Source of the DNA: Burkholderiales bacterium
GTDB lineage: Bacteria > Pseudomonadota > Gammaproteobacteria > Burkholderiales > SG8-39
Length of the DNA stretch: 64,000 nucleotides
Assembly: GCA_017880775.1 (NCBI GenBank)
Contig: JADGRQ010000019.1
Span: 1-64,000, forward strand
Reading direction: 5' to 3'
Shown here: one piece after another, positions 23,969 through 32,238 of the stretch
Position numbering within the stretch: the first letter of the stretch is position 1
Layout: the number at the start of each line of letters is the position of its first letter
Translations under genes and position numbers: made by a program
The notes under the pieces: model-generated
Told to the model about the DNA's origin: nothing
The model's input: the letters and a program-made list of their open reading frames with translations, nothing else
Databases searched by the model: none

Positions 23969-24856
23969 CTATTTCTGCGTGCCGAACAGGCCGGCCGGCT
24001 TGATCATCAGCACGATCGCCATGACGATGAAGATCACGGTGTTGGAGGCTTCCGGGTAGAACACCTTGGTGAGCCCCTCGATCACGCCGAGTCCGAACCC
24101 GGTCAGGATGGCGCCCAGTATCGAGCCCATGCCGCCGATCACCACCACCGCGAATACCACGATGATCAGGTCCCCGCCCATCAACGGATTGACCTGGTAA
24201 ATGGGTGCCGCCATCACCCCGGCAAGCGCGGCCAGGCCGACGCCGAAGCCGTAGGTGAGCGTGATCATGCGCGGTACGTTGACGCCGAATGCCTGCACCA
24301 GTTGCGGGTTTTCGGTGCCCGCACGCAGGTACGATCCGAGCTTGGTCTTCTCGATCACGAACCAGGTCGCCATGCACACCACGAGCGAAGCCACGATCAC
24401 CCACGCCCGATATTTCGGCAGGAACATGAAGCCGAGGTTCTGGCCGCCGGCCAGCTCGGCCGGGACCTGGTAGGGAAGACCGGCCGAGCCGAACTCATTG
24501 CGGAACAGCCCTTGGATGATGAGCGCGAGTCCGAAGGTGAGCAACAGCCCGTACAGGTGATCGAGCTGGTAAAGATGCCTGATCATCAGGCGTTCGATCA
24601 GCACGCCGAACGCGCCGACCGCGACCGGCGCAATCGCCAGTGCCCACCAGTAGCCAACGCCCAGCTTGTTGAGCAGGAACCATGCGCAGAACGCGCCCAT
24701 CATGTACTGCGCGCCATGGGTGAAGTTGATGATGTTGAGCAGTCCGAAGATGACTGCGAGCCCGAGCGAAAGCAGGGCATAAAACGAGCCATTGATCAGC
24801 CCGATCAGGAGCTGGCCGAACAGCGCCTGCGTCGGAACTCCGAAAATCGTGTCCAT
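23969..24856 (-). CDS. livH: Branched-chain amino acid-type ABC permease (LivH)
   Basis: The 295-residue inner-membrane permease partner of LivM opens with LLIGLINGSFYALLSLGLAV and contains IFGLLNIINFTHGAQYMMGA, the LivH signature. GGDLIIVVFAVVVIGGMGSI near residue 225 is the region just after the coupling helix. Length is standard. It is separated from the receptor gene by 51 bases. No unusual feature is seen. Confidence 0.88.
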   Translation of the reverse strand: MDTIFGVPTQALFGQLLIGLINGSFYALLSLGLAVIFGLLNIINFTHGAQYMMGAFCAWFLLNKLGVGYWWALAIAPVAVGAFGVLIERLMIRHLYQLDHLYGLLLTFGLALIIQGLFRNEFGSAGLPYQVPAELAGGQNLGFMFLPKYRAWVIVASLVVCMATWFVIEKTKLGSYLRAGTENPQLVQAFGVNVPRMITLTYGFGVGLAALAGVMAAPIYQVNPLMGGDLIIVVFAVVVIGGMGSILGAILTGFGLGVIEGLTKVFYPEASNTVIFIVMAIVLMIKPAGLFGTQK

Positions 24857-24907
24857 CGGTCGATACGGGAGAAGAGCGGCTGCCCTTCGCCCGCTATCCC
24901 TGCTGCG

Positions 24908-26116
24908 TTACTTGACCAACGGGCAACCGCCTTCCTTCTCCGGGCGGAATGCCTGCTCGGCCGGGATCGTCGCGAGGATCTTGTAATAGTCGTAAGGCCC
25001 TTTCGATTCGGAGGGCTTTTTAACCTCCACCAGGTAGGCCGGGTGTATCTTGCGGCCGTCCTGGCGCACGCGGCCCTTGCCGAACAGCGGGTCGTCGGTT
25101 GGCAGTTCCTTCATCTTGGCGATCACCTTGGTGCCGTCATCGGTCTTTGCCGCCTCGATCGCCTTCAGGTAGTGCAGCACCGACGAATACACGCCGGCCT
25201 GGACCATGCTCGGGTATTTGCCGCCATTGGCCGCAGCGAAGCGCTTGGTAAAAGCGCGCGTCTGGTCGTTCAGGTCCCAGTAGAACGTTTCAGTGAAGAT
25301 TAGGCCCTGCGCCGTCTCCAGACCCAGGCCGTGGATGTCCGTGATGAACACCAGCAGGCCGGCCAGATGCTGGCCGCCCTTGACAATGCCGAATTCCGCC
25401 GCCTGTTTGATCGAATTGATGGTGTCGCCGCCGGCATTGGCCAGGCCGATGATCTTGGCCTTCGACGCCTGCGCCTGCAGCAGAAACGAAGAGAAGTCGG
25501 TGCCGGGAAACGGGTGCCGCACCTTGCCGAGCACCTTGCCGCCGCTCTTGAGGACCACCGCCTCGGTGTCGCGCTCCAGCGCATGGCCGAACGCGTAATC
25601 CGCGGTTATGAAGAACCACGTGTCGCCGCCGGTTTTTACGATAGCGTTGCCGGTGCCATTGGCCAGCATCCAGGTGTCGTACGTCCAGTGGATGGTGTTC
25701 GGTGAGCAGGCCTTGCCGGTCAGGTCTGCCGTGGCCGCGCCCGACACCAGGAATGCCTTGCCCTTCTGCCTCGTGATCTCGCTCACCGCGAGCGCGACCG
25801 AGGAGGTCGGTACGTCGAAGACCGCATCGACCTTGTCGACGTCGTACCACTGCCGCACCACCGCGGAACCCACGTCGGGCTTGTTCTGGTGGTCCGCGGA
25901 AACGATTTCCACCTTCATGCCCTTCTTGGCAGCGCCGAAATCCTCTACCGCCATGCGTGCGGCCACGACCGACCCCGGGCCGGCAATATCGGCATACAAA
26001 CCGGACATGTCGTTCAGTACCCCGATCTTGATGACGCCGTCGGAAATCTGTGCGTGCGCAGTGCCGCCGACGGCCGCTGCAACAGCCGCGGCCAGCAAAG
26101 TCTTCTTCAGTCCCAT
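24908..26116 (-). CDS. Periplasmic ABC substrate-binding protein (LivK-like, Peripla_BP_6)
   Basis: This 402-residue type I periplasmic binding protein has a signal peptide ending at AHAQ. The mature part starts ISDGVIKIGVLNDMSGLYAD and continues MAVEDFGAAKKGMKVEIVSADHQ, the usual first lobe of LivK-like receptors. TDLTGKACSPNTIHWTYD-type spacing and ETFYWDLNDQTRAFTKRF in the second lobe fit members that bind aromatic or branched carboxylates. ATG 26116 follows AAGGAG at seven bases; the upstream 16 codons of open frame are not signal-like. It is the ligand-determining part of the liv-type importer. Confidence 0.88.
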   Translation of the reverse strand: MGLKKTLLAAAVAAAVGGTAHAQISDGVIKIGVLNDMSGLYADIAGPGSVVAARMAVEDFGAAKKGMKVEIVSADHQNKPDVGSAVVRQWYDVDKVDAVFDVPTSSVALAVSEITRQKGKAFLVSGAATADLTGKACSPNTIHWTYDTWMLANGTGNAIVKTGGDTWFFITADYAFGHALERDTEAVVLKSGGKVLGKVRHPFPGTDFSSFLLQAQASKAKIIGLANAGGDTINSIKQAAEFGIVKGGQHLAGLLVFITDIHGLGLETAQGLIFTETFYWDLNDQTRAFTKRFAAANGGKYPSMVQAGVYSSVLHYLKAIEAAKTDDGTKVIAKMKELPTDDPLFGKGRVRQDGRKIHPAYLVEVKKPSESKGPYDYYKILATIPAEQAFRPEKEGGCPLVK

Positions 26117-26160
26117 CGCATTTCTCCTTGAAAGAAAATCCATTGGATCAACGATCTCGA

Positions 26161-26886
26161 TCATACCCCGAGGTATTCGCGTACCCTACCCATTTTCGCT
26201 TCGAGTTCGGCGTTCGGGATCATGTCCATGATGCGCCCATGCTCGATCAGGTAGTGGCGGTCGGCGACCATCGCGGCGAAGCGGAAGTTCTGCTCCACCA
26301 GCACCACCGTGAACCCCCGCTCCTTCAACTTGCGAACCACGCGCCCGAGCATCTGCACGATCACGGGAGCGAGACCTTCCGTAATCTCGTCCAGCAGCAA
26401 CAGGTGCGCGCCAGTGCGCAGGATGCGGGCCATCGCGAGCATCTGCTGCTCGCCGCCCGAGAGCCGCGTGCCCTGGCTCTTCCTGCGGTCCCTGAGATTG
26501 GGAAACATCTGGTAGATCTCGTCCACCGTCATGCCACCTTCCTGCACCTGGGGCGGCAGGAGCAGGTTTTCCTCGGCGCTCAGGCTTGCGTAGATGCCCC
26601 GCTCCTCCGGGCAATACCCGATGCCGAGGTGAGCGATCCGGTGGGTCGGCATCTGTACGGTCTCGACCCCATTCACGCGAATCGAACCGGTGCGCCGCCC
26701 GACCAGGCCGAGCACGGATTTCAGGGTTGTCGTGCGGCCAGCACCGTTGCGCCCGAGCAATGCAACCACCTCTCCGCGCGCAATCGATACGTCCATTCCG
26801 TGCAGGACGTGCGACTCGCCGTACCACGCATGCAGGCCGCCGATCTGCAGCGCTTCCTTGCCGTTCGCTGCGCCCGCTTCAGTCAT
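26161..26886 (-). CDS. livF: ABC transporter ATPase (LivF), Walker A Lys replaced by Arg
   Basis: The 241-residue nucleotide-binding subunit has the usual Walker B (LLLLDEITEGLAP), ABC signature (RLSGGEQQMLAMARIL) and switch region (VVLVEQNFRF), with GIGYCPEERGIYASL typical of LivF. The Walker A motif reads GRNGAGRTTT, so the invariant Lys that holds the ATP phosphates is Arg. LivF proteins with Arg at this point exist as I recall, and its partner LivG has a normal motif, so the heterodimer may still hydrolyse ATP. It overlaps livG by 8 bases. Confidence 0.88.
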   Translation of the reverse strand: MTEAGAANGKEALQIGGLHAWYGESHVLHGMDVSIARGEVVALLGRNGAGRTTTLKSVLGLVGRRTGSIRVNGVETVQMPTHRIAHLGIGYCPEERGIYASLSAEENLLLPPQVQEGGMTVDEIYQMFPNLRDRRKSQGTRLSGGEQQMLAMARILRTGAHLLLLDEITEGLAPVIVQMLGRVVRKLKERGFTVVLVEQNFRFAAMVADRHYLIEHGRIMDMIPNAELEAKMGRVREYLGV

Positions 26887-27634
26887 GTCCGGTGCCCAGA
26901 TAGGCTTCCATCACTTCAGGGTTGGCCGAGACTTCGGCGTACGGGCCCTCGGCCAGGATCTGGCCGCGCTGCAGCACCGTGATCCGGTCTGAAATCCCGG
27001 CCACCACGCTCATGTTGTGCTCGACCATCAGCACCGTGCGGTTGAGCGCCACTTTCCTGATCAGCGCAGTGACGCGGCCGACGTCCTCGTGCGCCATGCC
27101 CTGCGTGGGTTCGTCGAGCAGCATCAGCTCCGGATCCATCGCGAGCGTGGTGGCGATCTCCAGCGCGCGCTTGCGTCCGTAGGGAAGCTCGATCGTCACG
27201 GCATCGGCGAATTCGGCCAGATCCACCGACTGCAGCAATTCCATCGCGCGCTCGTTGAGCGCGTCGAGGCAGCGCTCCGATTTCCAGAAATGAAACGAGT
27301 TCCCCATCGCGTGCTGCAACGCGACGCGGACGTTTTCAAGCACCGTAAAGTGGGGAAACACCGCTGAGATCTGGAACGAGCGCACGACGCCGCGCCGCGC
27401 GATATCCGCCGAGCTCTCGCCGGTGATGTCCTCGCCCCCATAGAGGATCCGGCCGCTCGTCGGCGCGAGAAACTTGGTCAGTAAGTTGAAGACGGTGGTC
27501 TTGCCCGCCCCGTTCGGTCCGATCAGCGCATGGATCGTCCCGCGCGTCACCCGCAGGTCCACCGCATTCACCGCAACGAAGCCCTTGAACTCCTTCGTCA
27601 AGCTCCGGGTCTCGAGGATGATGTCTGCAGCCAT
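26879..27634 (-). CDS. livG: ABC transporter ATPase (LivG)
   Basis: The 251-residue nucleotide-binding subunit has a complete Walker A (GPNGAGKTTVFN) and the LivG-type insert QISAVFPHFTVLENVRVALQ. An unusual signature region follows, IELPYGRKRALEIATTLAMD, where the LSGGQ motif is LPYGRKR as in many LivG proteins. Walker B is LMLLDEPTQGMAHED, and the H-loop is VLMVEHNMSVV. ATG 27634 is preferred to TTG 27652. It pairs with the variant LivF to drive the importer encoded downstream. Confidence 0.88.
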   Translation of the reverse strand: MAADIILETRSLTKEFKGFVAVNAVDLRVTRGTIHALIGPNGAGKTTVFNLLTKFLAPTSGRILYGGEDITGESSADIARRGVVRSFQISAVFPHFTVLENVRVALQHAMGNSFHFWKSERCLDALNERAMELLQSVDLAEFADAVTIELPYGRKRALEIATTLAMDPELMLLDEPTQGMAHEDVGRVTALIRKVALNRTVLMVEHNMSVVAGISDRITVLQRGQILAEGPYAEVSANPEVMEAYLGTGHD

Positions 27635-27664
27635 GCTTTCTTTGCCGCGCAATCTCGGGGGAAA

Positions 27665-28456
27665 CTACTTCCAGTTGGGTGGCCGCTTCTCGATGAAGGC
27701 GTCCATGCCTTCCCTGCCCTCCGGGTGCGCAAAGCTGGAGGCGATGACGTTCGAAGCCATCTCGTAGGCGCGCGCAATGCCGAGATCCATCTGCTGGTAG
27801 AACGCACGCTTGCCGGCAGCAACCGTGGCCGGCGGCTTTTCGGCGATCTGCCGCGCGAGTTTCTCCAGCTCGGCGTCGAGCTGCTCCACCGGGACGACGC
27901 GATTCACCAGGCCCCATTCGAGCGCCTGTTGCGGGCCGATGACATCGCCGGTAAGCAGCATCTCCATTGCGTGCTTGCGCAGCAGGTTGCGTCCAACCGC
28001 GACGCCCGGCGTGGAGCAGAAAAATCCCCATGTCACCCCCGGCGTGGTGAATTTCGCCGCTTCCGAGGCGACCGCGAGGTCGCACTGGGCGACCAGCTGG
28101 CAACCGGCCGCGGCAGCCGCGCCGTGCACGCGCGCGATCACCGGCTGCGGCAGGTTGGTGATGGACTGCATCATGCGGCTACACTTGTGGAACAGCGCCT
28201 CGATCTTCGGCTGCTCGCCGAGCGCGCGGATCTCTTTCAGGTCGTGACCAGCGCAGAAACCCTTTCCTGCGGCCGCGAGCACCACCACATGCACGCCCGG
28301 GTCCTTCGCGATCGCCTCGAATGCAGCCTGCAGCGCATCGAGCATTTCGCTCGTCAGCAGGTTCATCTGCTGCGGGCGGTTCATGGTGAGCCTGGTCACG
28401 CCGCCGCGCTCCTCGCGCAGCAGCACGGGTTGTTCCGGTTGCGGTACGGCGCTCAT
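27665..28456 (-). CDS. Enoyl-CoA hydratase/isomerase family protein
   Basis: This 263-residue crotonase-fold enzyme has oxyanion-hole segments AAAGKGFCAGHDLKEIRAL (first) and VIARVHGAAAAAGCQLVAQC (second). In the second the usual catalytic Glu position carries Ala (GAAAAAGCQL), so simple hydration by a Glu pair is doubtful. TTPGVTWGFFCSTPGVAV follows. It lies 11 bases downstream of the acyl-CoA synthetase, forming an import-activate-transform chain with the liv-type importer. Exact reaction is uncertain within this diverse superfamily. Confidence 0.85.
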   Translation of the reverse strand: MSAVPQPEQPVLLREERGGVTRLTMNRPQQMNLLTSEMLDALQAAFEAIAKDPGVHVVVLAAAGKGFCAGHDLKEIRALGEQPKIEALFHKCSRMMQSITNLPQPVIARVHGAAAAAGCQLVAQCDLAVASEAAKFTTPGVTWGFFCSTPGVAVGRNLLRKHAMEMLLTGDVIGPQQALEWGLVNRVVPVEQLDAELEKLARQIAEKPPATVAAGKRAFYQQMDLGIARAYEMASNVIASSFAHPEGREGMDAFIEKRPPNWK

Positions 28457-28466
28457 CAGGATCTCC

Positions 28467-30116
28467 CTAGGTTTCGATTGCGGAGGCGGACTTCGCCTTC
28501 TCGCGCAGCGCGAATTTCTGGATCTTACCCGTCGAAGTCTTCGGCACCGCTCCGAAAATCACCCGCTTGGGTACTTTGAAGCGCGCCATGTGAGCCCGGC
28601 AGAACTCGATGATTTCGGCTTCCGTGGCGGTTGCGCCTTCTTTCAGCTCGACGAAAGCGCACGGCGTCTCCCCCCACTTCGCGTCGGGCTGCGCAACCAC
28701 CGCCGCCGCCATCACCGCCGGGTGGCGGTAAAGCGCGTCCTCGACCTCGATCGAGGAAATGTTCTCGCCGCCCGAGATGATGACGTCCTTGGAGCGGTCC
28801 TTGATCTTGACGTAGCCGTCCGGGTACATCACCGCCAGGTCGCCGGTGTGGAACCAGCCGTCCTTGAACGACTCCTGCGTCGCCTTCGGGTTCTTCAGGT
28901 AGCCCTTCATGGTGATGTTCCCGCGCATCATGATCTCGCCCATGGTTTCGCCGTCCGCGGGCGTGGGCTGCATGGTTTCGGGATCCATTACCGCGAGTCC
29001 TTCCTGCACCGTGTAACGGATGCCCTGGCGCGCATTGAGCGTCACCTGTTCGCCGAGCGGCAGGCTCGCCCATTCGGGCTGCTTCGCACATACCGTCGCC
29101 GGACCATAGGTTTCGGTCAGGCCGTAGACGTGGGTAATGGAAAAGCCCATCTTCTCCATGCCTTCGATGATCGCGGCCGGTGGCGCCGCACCGGCGACCA
29201 GACAGTTCACCTTGTGCGTGATGCCCTTCCTCAGCGCCGCCGGAGCGTTGATCAGCGTCTGGTGCACGATCGGCGCGCCGCAGTAATGAGTGACCCGGTG
29301 CTCCGCCATCAGCTTGAATATCAGTGCGGCATCCACCTTGCGCAGGCAAACGCTGGTGCCTGCGTTGGCCGCCATGGTCCACGGGAAACACCAGCCGTTG
29401 CAGTGGAACATCGGCAGCGTCCACAGGTACACCGCGTGGTGCGGCATCGCCCACACGAGGATGTTCCCTACGCCATTGAGGTAGGCGCCGCGGTGATGGT
29501 AGACCACGCCTTTCGGGTTGCCGGTGGTGCCAGAGGTGTAGTTGAGCGAGATCGCCTGCCATTCGTCCGCCGGCCACAGCCAGTTCCACTCCGGGTCGCC
29601 CTCGGCGAGCAAATCCTCGTAGGTCTTCGCACCGAGCCGCTTGCCCGGCCCCGAATACTCCGGATCATCCACGTCGATCACGATGGGCTTCACCTTCGCC
29701 CTCGAAAGCGCCTGCTCGATGATCGGCGAGAACTCGCGGTCGGTGAGAAGCACTTTCGCTTCGCCGTGATCCAACATGAATGCAATCGCTTCCGCATCCA
29801 GGCGCGTATTCAGCGTATTGAGCACCGCCCCGCACATCGGCACGCCGAAATGCGCCTCGTAAATCTCCGGCGTGTTGGCGAGCATCGCCGCGACCGTGTC
29901 GCCGATTCCTATGCCGCGTTTCACCAATGCGGATCCGAGCCGGCGGCAGCGCGCGTAAGTCTCCCGCCATGTGTATCGTTTCGCGCCGTGAATGACCGAG
30001 GTGTGCTTCGGGTAGACGTAGGCGGCGCGCTCGATGAATGAAAGCGGGGTCAGCGGCGCGAAATTCGCCGGATTCTTGTCGAGCCCGCTGTCATAGGGGT
30101 TGGGCTTCGTAGGCAT
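28467..30116 (-). CDS. Acyl-CoA synthetase (AMP-forming, medium-chain / DmdB-like)
   Basis: This 549-residue adenylate-forming enzyme activates a carboxylic acid to its CoA thioester. Core motifs are A3 SLNYTSGTTGNPKGVVYHH near residue 190, A5 VYGLTETYGPATV near 325, A7/A8 DGWFHTGDLAVMYPDGYVKI and KDRSKDVIISGGENIS. The C-terminal catalytic Lys is in PKTSTGKIQKFALRE. The sequence layout resembles 3-methylmercaptopropionyl-CoA ligase (DmdB)-type and medium-chain synthetases. It is the first enzyme of a leftward unit that continues into a crotonase and a complete liv-type importer, so the imported acid is probably its substrate. Confidence 0.88.
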   Translation of the reverse strand: MPTKPNPYDSGLDKNPANFAPLTPLSFIERAAYVYPKHTSVIHGAKRYTWRETYARCRRLGSALVKRGIGIGDTVAAMLANTPEIYEAHFGVPMCGAVLNTLNTRLDAEAIAFMLDHGEAKVLLTDREFSPIIEQALSRAKVKPIVIDVDDPEYSGPGKRLGAKTYEDLLAEGDPEWNWLWPADEWQAISLNYTSGTTGNPKGVVYHHRGAYLNGVGNILVWAMPHHAVYLWTLPMFHCNGWCFPWTMAANAGTSVCLRKVDAALIFKLMAEHRVTHYCGAPIVHQTLINAPAALRKGITHKVNCLVAGAAPPAAIIEGMEKMGFSITHVYGLTETYGPATVCAKQPEWASLPLGEQVTLNARQGIRYTVQEGLAVMDPETMQPTPADGETMGEIMMRGNITMKGYLKNPKATQESFKDGWFHTGDLAVMYPDGYVKIKDRSKDVIISGGENISSIEVEDALYRHPAVMAAAVVAQPDAKWGETPCAFVELKEGATATEAEIIEFCRAHMARFKVPKRVIFGAVPKTSTGKIQKFALREKAKSASAIET

Positions 30117-30153
30117 GATGCGCGAAGTATATCGTTGGGGCCGCCGACCGGCG

Positions 30154-31116
30154 TCAGTTCGCCGTAATCCCCGCCGCCTTCACCACCCGCCCCCAAGTCT
30201 GATACTCGCGCTCGATATAGCGTGCCAGCTCATCGATCGTGCTCGGCTGCGGCTGGAGCCCCTGCTTGTTGAGCAAATCGCGCACCTCGGCCGTGCCGAG
30301 CGCCTTCACCAGTTCCGAATGGAGGCGCTCGACGATCTCCCTCGGCGTCTTCGCAGGCGCTACGTAGGCATACCAGTTGACCGCCTCGTATCCCGGATAC
30401 CCCGACTCGGCGACGGTCAGCACGTCGGGCAGCAACGTCGCGCGGGTCGGGCCCGTCGTCGCGAGCGCGCGGGCCTTGCCAGCCTTCATTTGCGCTCCGG
30501 CGGACACCGGCGTCGCGAACACCGCCGCCACCTGGCCGCCCAGCAGGCCCTGCATCGCCGGACCGCCGCCCTTGTAGGGAACGTGCACGATGTCGATCTT
30601 CGCCATCAACCGCAGCAGCTCGCCGGCCAGGTGGCCGGCGCCGCCGATGCCCGAGGAGCCATAGGTGAGCGTGCCGGGCTTCTCGGCGGCGAGTTTCACG
30701 AACTCGCCCAGCGTCGTGGCGGGAACGGAGGGATGCACCACCAGCACGTTGGAGAACACCACCGCCATGGTGATCGGCGCGAAATCGCGCAGCGGATCGT
30801 AGGGCAGGTTCGCGACGATATGCGGCGCGACCGTGAGCGACCCGACGTTGCCGAGCAATATCGTGTAACCGTCGGGCGCAGCCTTGCCGACGTAGTCGGC
30901 GGCGATGTTGCCGCCCGCGCCGGCCTTGTTCTCGACGACGACCTGCTCGCGCAGGCTCTCGGCAAGTGTCCTGGCAATGATGCGCGCCACCCCGTCGGTG
31001 CCGCCACCCGGGGCGAAACCCACCACCATCGTGATCGGACGGCTGGGATACGCGGCCTGCGCCAGCGCCTGTGCAGCCCAGATCAGTCCAATGCAGATCC
31101 ACATCAGACGAAGCAT
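30154..31116 (-). CDS. TctC/Bug-type periplasmic solute receptor
   Basis: The 320-residue product has a signal peptide ending near ALAQAA, then YPSRPITMVVGFAPGGGTDG, VENKAGAGGNIAADYVGKA, PDGYTI, TLTYGSSGIGGAGHLAGEL and VHVPYKGGGPAMQGLLGGQV, the Bug-family series. It is 37 bases upstream of the acyl-CoA synthetase and leads the same leftward transcript. The unit thus holds both a Bug receptor and an ABC receptor, which may bind related acids. No TctA or TctB partner is nearby. Confidence 0.9.
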   Translation of the reverse strand: MLRLMWICIGLIWAAQALAQAAYPSRPITMVVGFAPGGGTDGVARIIARTLAESLREQVVVENKAGAGGNIAADYVGKAAPDGYTILLGNVGSLTVAPHIVANLPYDPLRDFAPITMAVVFSNVLVVHPSVPATTLGEFVKLAAEKPGTLTYGSSGIGGAGHLAGELLRLMAKIDIVHVPYKGGGPAMQGLLGGQVAAVFATPVSAGAQMKAGKARALATTGPTRATLLPDVLTVAESGYPGYEAVNWYAYVAPAKTPREIVERLHSELVKALGTAEVRDLLNKQGLQPQPSTIDELARYIEREYQTWGRVVKAAGITAN

Positions 31117-31154
31117 GTGATCTCCTCGCCAAAAAAATGGGATCTTAGCCCCGT

Positions 31155-31286
31155 TTCATCGGCATTCTCCAAAACGGTCCCGCCCCGGCTCTCCCTGTCG
31201 ATCGCCTCGAGCACTTTATCGTGCTCGCCGACCTCCGCCTGCGGCGCGCGCAGCACAACCAGCTTCGAGACGTCGAAAGCAGCCAT
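31155..31286 (-). pseudogene. Duplicated fragment of the dnaQ 3' end
   Basis: On the minus strand this stretch encodes AAFDVSKLVVLRAPQAEVGE, then HDKVLEAIDRESRGGTV. That is the same segment as the C-terminal tail of the complete DnaQ encoded at 36417-37124 ([20 protein letters not shown] and [17 protein letters not shown]). Only this tail is present; no exonuclease domain precedes it. The open frame runs from ATG 31286 to a stop at 31104, overlapping the Bug receptor start by 13 bases. It is a diverged partial copy, either from an old paralogue or a duplication. It could be translated as a 60-residue peptide. Confidence 0.65.
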
Positions 31287-31306
31287 CCCATCTCCACGGA
31301 CCCGAC

Positions 31307-31520
31307 GTGACCCGGTATTATTACGTGGACCTGCTCGAATTCGTCGTCAGGTTCGAACACCCCGGTTGGTACATCCAAATGTCATCACCGTCCAACCCAC
31401 AGCGTCAGATCGGCATCGTGCGCTGCGACCACGAGTTCACACCGAAGGCATTTTGGCATGAGGCACTTCATGGTTGCTGACCCGGATGGGTTGCTCGTCA
31501 ACATCCCGGCATTTCCTTAA
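31307..31520 (+). pseudogene. Remnant of a glyoxalase/VOC-family gene
   Basis: One frame from 31307 encodes RYYYVDLLEFVVRFEHPGWY and QIGIVRCDHEF, the first half of a vicinal-oxygen-chelate (glyoxalase-like) domain, and ends in a stop at 31480. The family's closing segment RHFMVADPDGLLVNI follows in another frame to a stop at 31520. About 35 residues that normally join the two are absent. The gene has therefore suffered a deletion with frameshift and cannot fold as a normal paired-domain protein. Confidence 0.65.
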
Positions 31521-31610
31521 ACCTCGGTCTCCCCGATTGACCGCGGCCTTGCCGACGCGCTGAAACCCGCGGCTGAACGCAACGTCAGGTTTGACTCTCA
31601 ACGGAACGCA

Positions 31611-32162
31611 ATGGGAATGAGCTGGAAGAGCACAAGAGCCGGATATGGATGGTTGTCAATTTCCCTTCACTGGCTGATGCTGCTATTGATCGTTGCCGTC
31701 TATGCCACTATGGATCTCAAATCAATTTTCCCGAAAGGAAGTCCTTCACGTGAGGCGATGGCAATCTGGCACTACACGCTTGGTCTGTCGGTGTTCCTCC
31801 TCGTGTGGTTGCGCTTGTTGATACGTTTTGCGGGCTCCGATCCTGCCATCGAACCAGCGTTGCCGGCTTGGCAAGCTCTGTCGGCCAAGGCCATGCATTG
31901 GGCGTTGTACGCCCTGATGATCGGCTCGCCTTTGTTGGGTTGGCTCACGCTCAGCGCCAAAGGAACGCCGGTGCCTTTCTTTGGCGCAGAGTTGCCTGCG
32001 TTAATCGGCAAGAGTCGGGGACTGGCGAAGTGGTTCAAGGAGATTCACGAGACCTTTGCGACAGTGGGCTACTTCCTGGTCGGATTACATGCGGCCGCCG
32101 CGCTGTACCATCACTATGTGAAGCGCGATAACGCCCTTAGACTGATGTTGCTTGGCCGCTGA
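31611..32162 (+). CDS. Cytochrome b561 (CybB-like)
   Basis: The 183-residue four-helix membrane protein has the cytochrome b561 pattern of haem-ligating His: ISLHWLMLLLIVAVYA (helix 1), AIWHYTLGLSVFLLVWLRL (helix 2), KAMHWALYALMIGSPLLGWL (helix 3) and ATVGYFLVGLHAAAALYHHY (helix 4). It would pass electrons between the quinone pool and a periplasmic or superoxide acceptor, as proposed for CybB (superoxide:ubiquinone oxidoreductase). Start is ATG 31611 with weak Shine-Dalgarno support; ATG 31617 is an alternative. No operon partner is evident. Confidence 0.85.
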   Translation: MGMSWKSTRAGYGWLSISLHWLMLLLIVAVYATMDLKSIFPKGSPSREAMAIWHYTLGLSVFLLVWLRLLIRFAGSDPAIEPALPAWQALSAKAMHWALYALMIGSPLLGWLTLSAKGTPVPFFGAELPALIGKSRGLAKWFKEIHETFATVGYFLVGLHAAAALYHHYVKRDNALRLMLLGR

Positions 32163-32238
32163 CGCCCACTAGCTCGCGCGGCTGAGAGCCACGTCACGGC
32201 ATGAGACTTCAAATCGCTCCGGGGAACTCCCTGCGTAC

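Noticed and set aside
28383..30041. 552-codon plus-strand frame opposite the acyl-CoA synthetase
   Set aside because: Antisense shadow in high-GC DNA; Arg/His-rich with no domain, while the minus strand encodes a full adenylate-forming enzyme.
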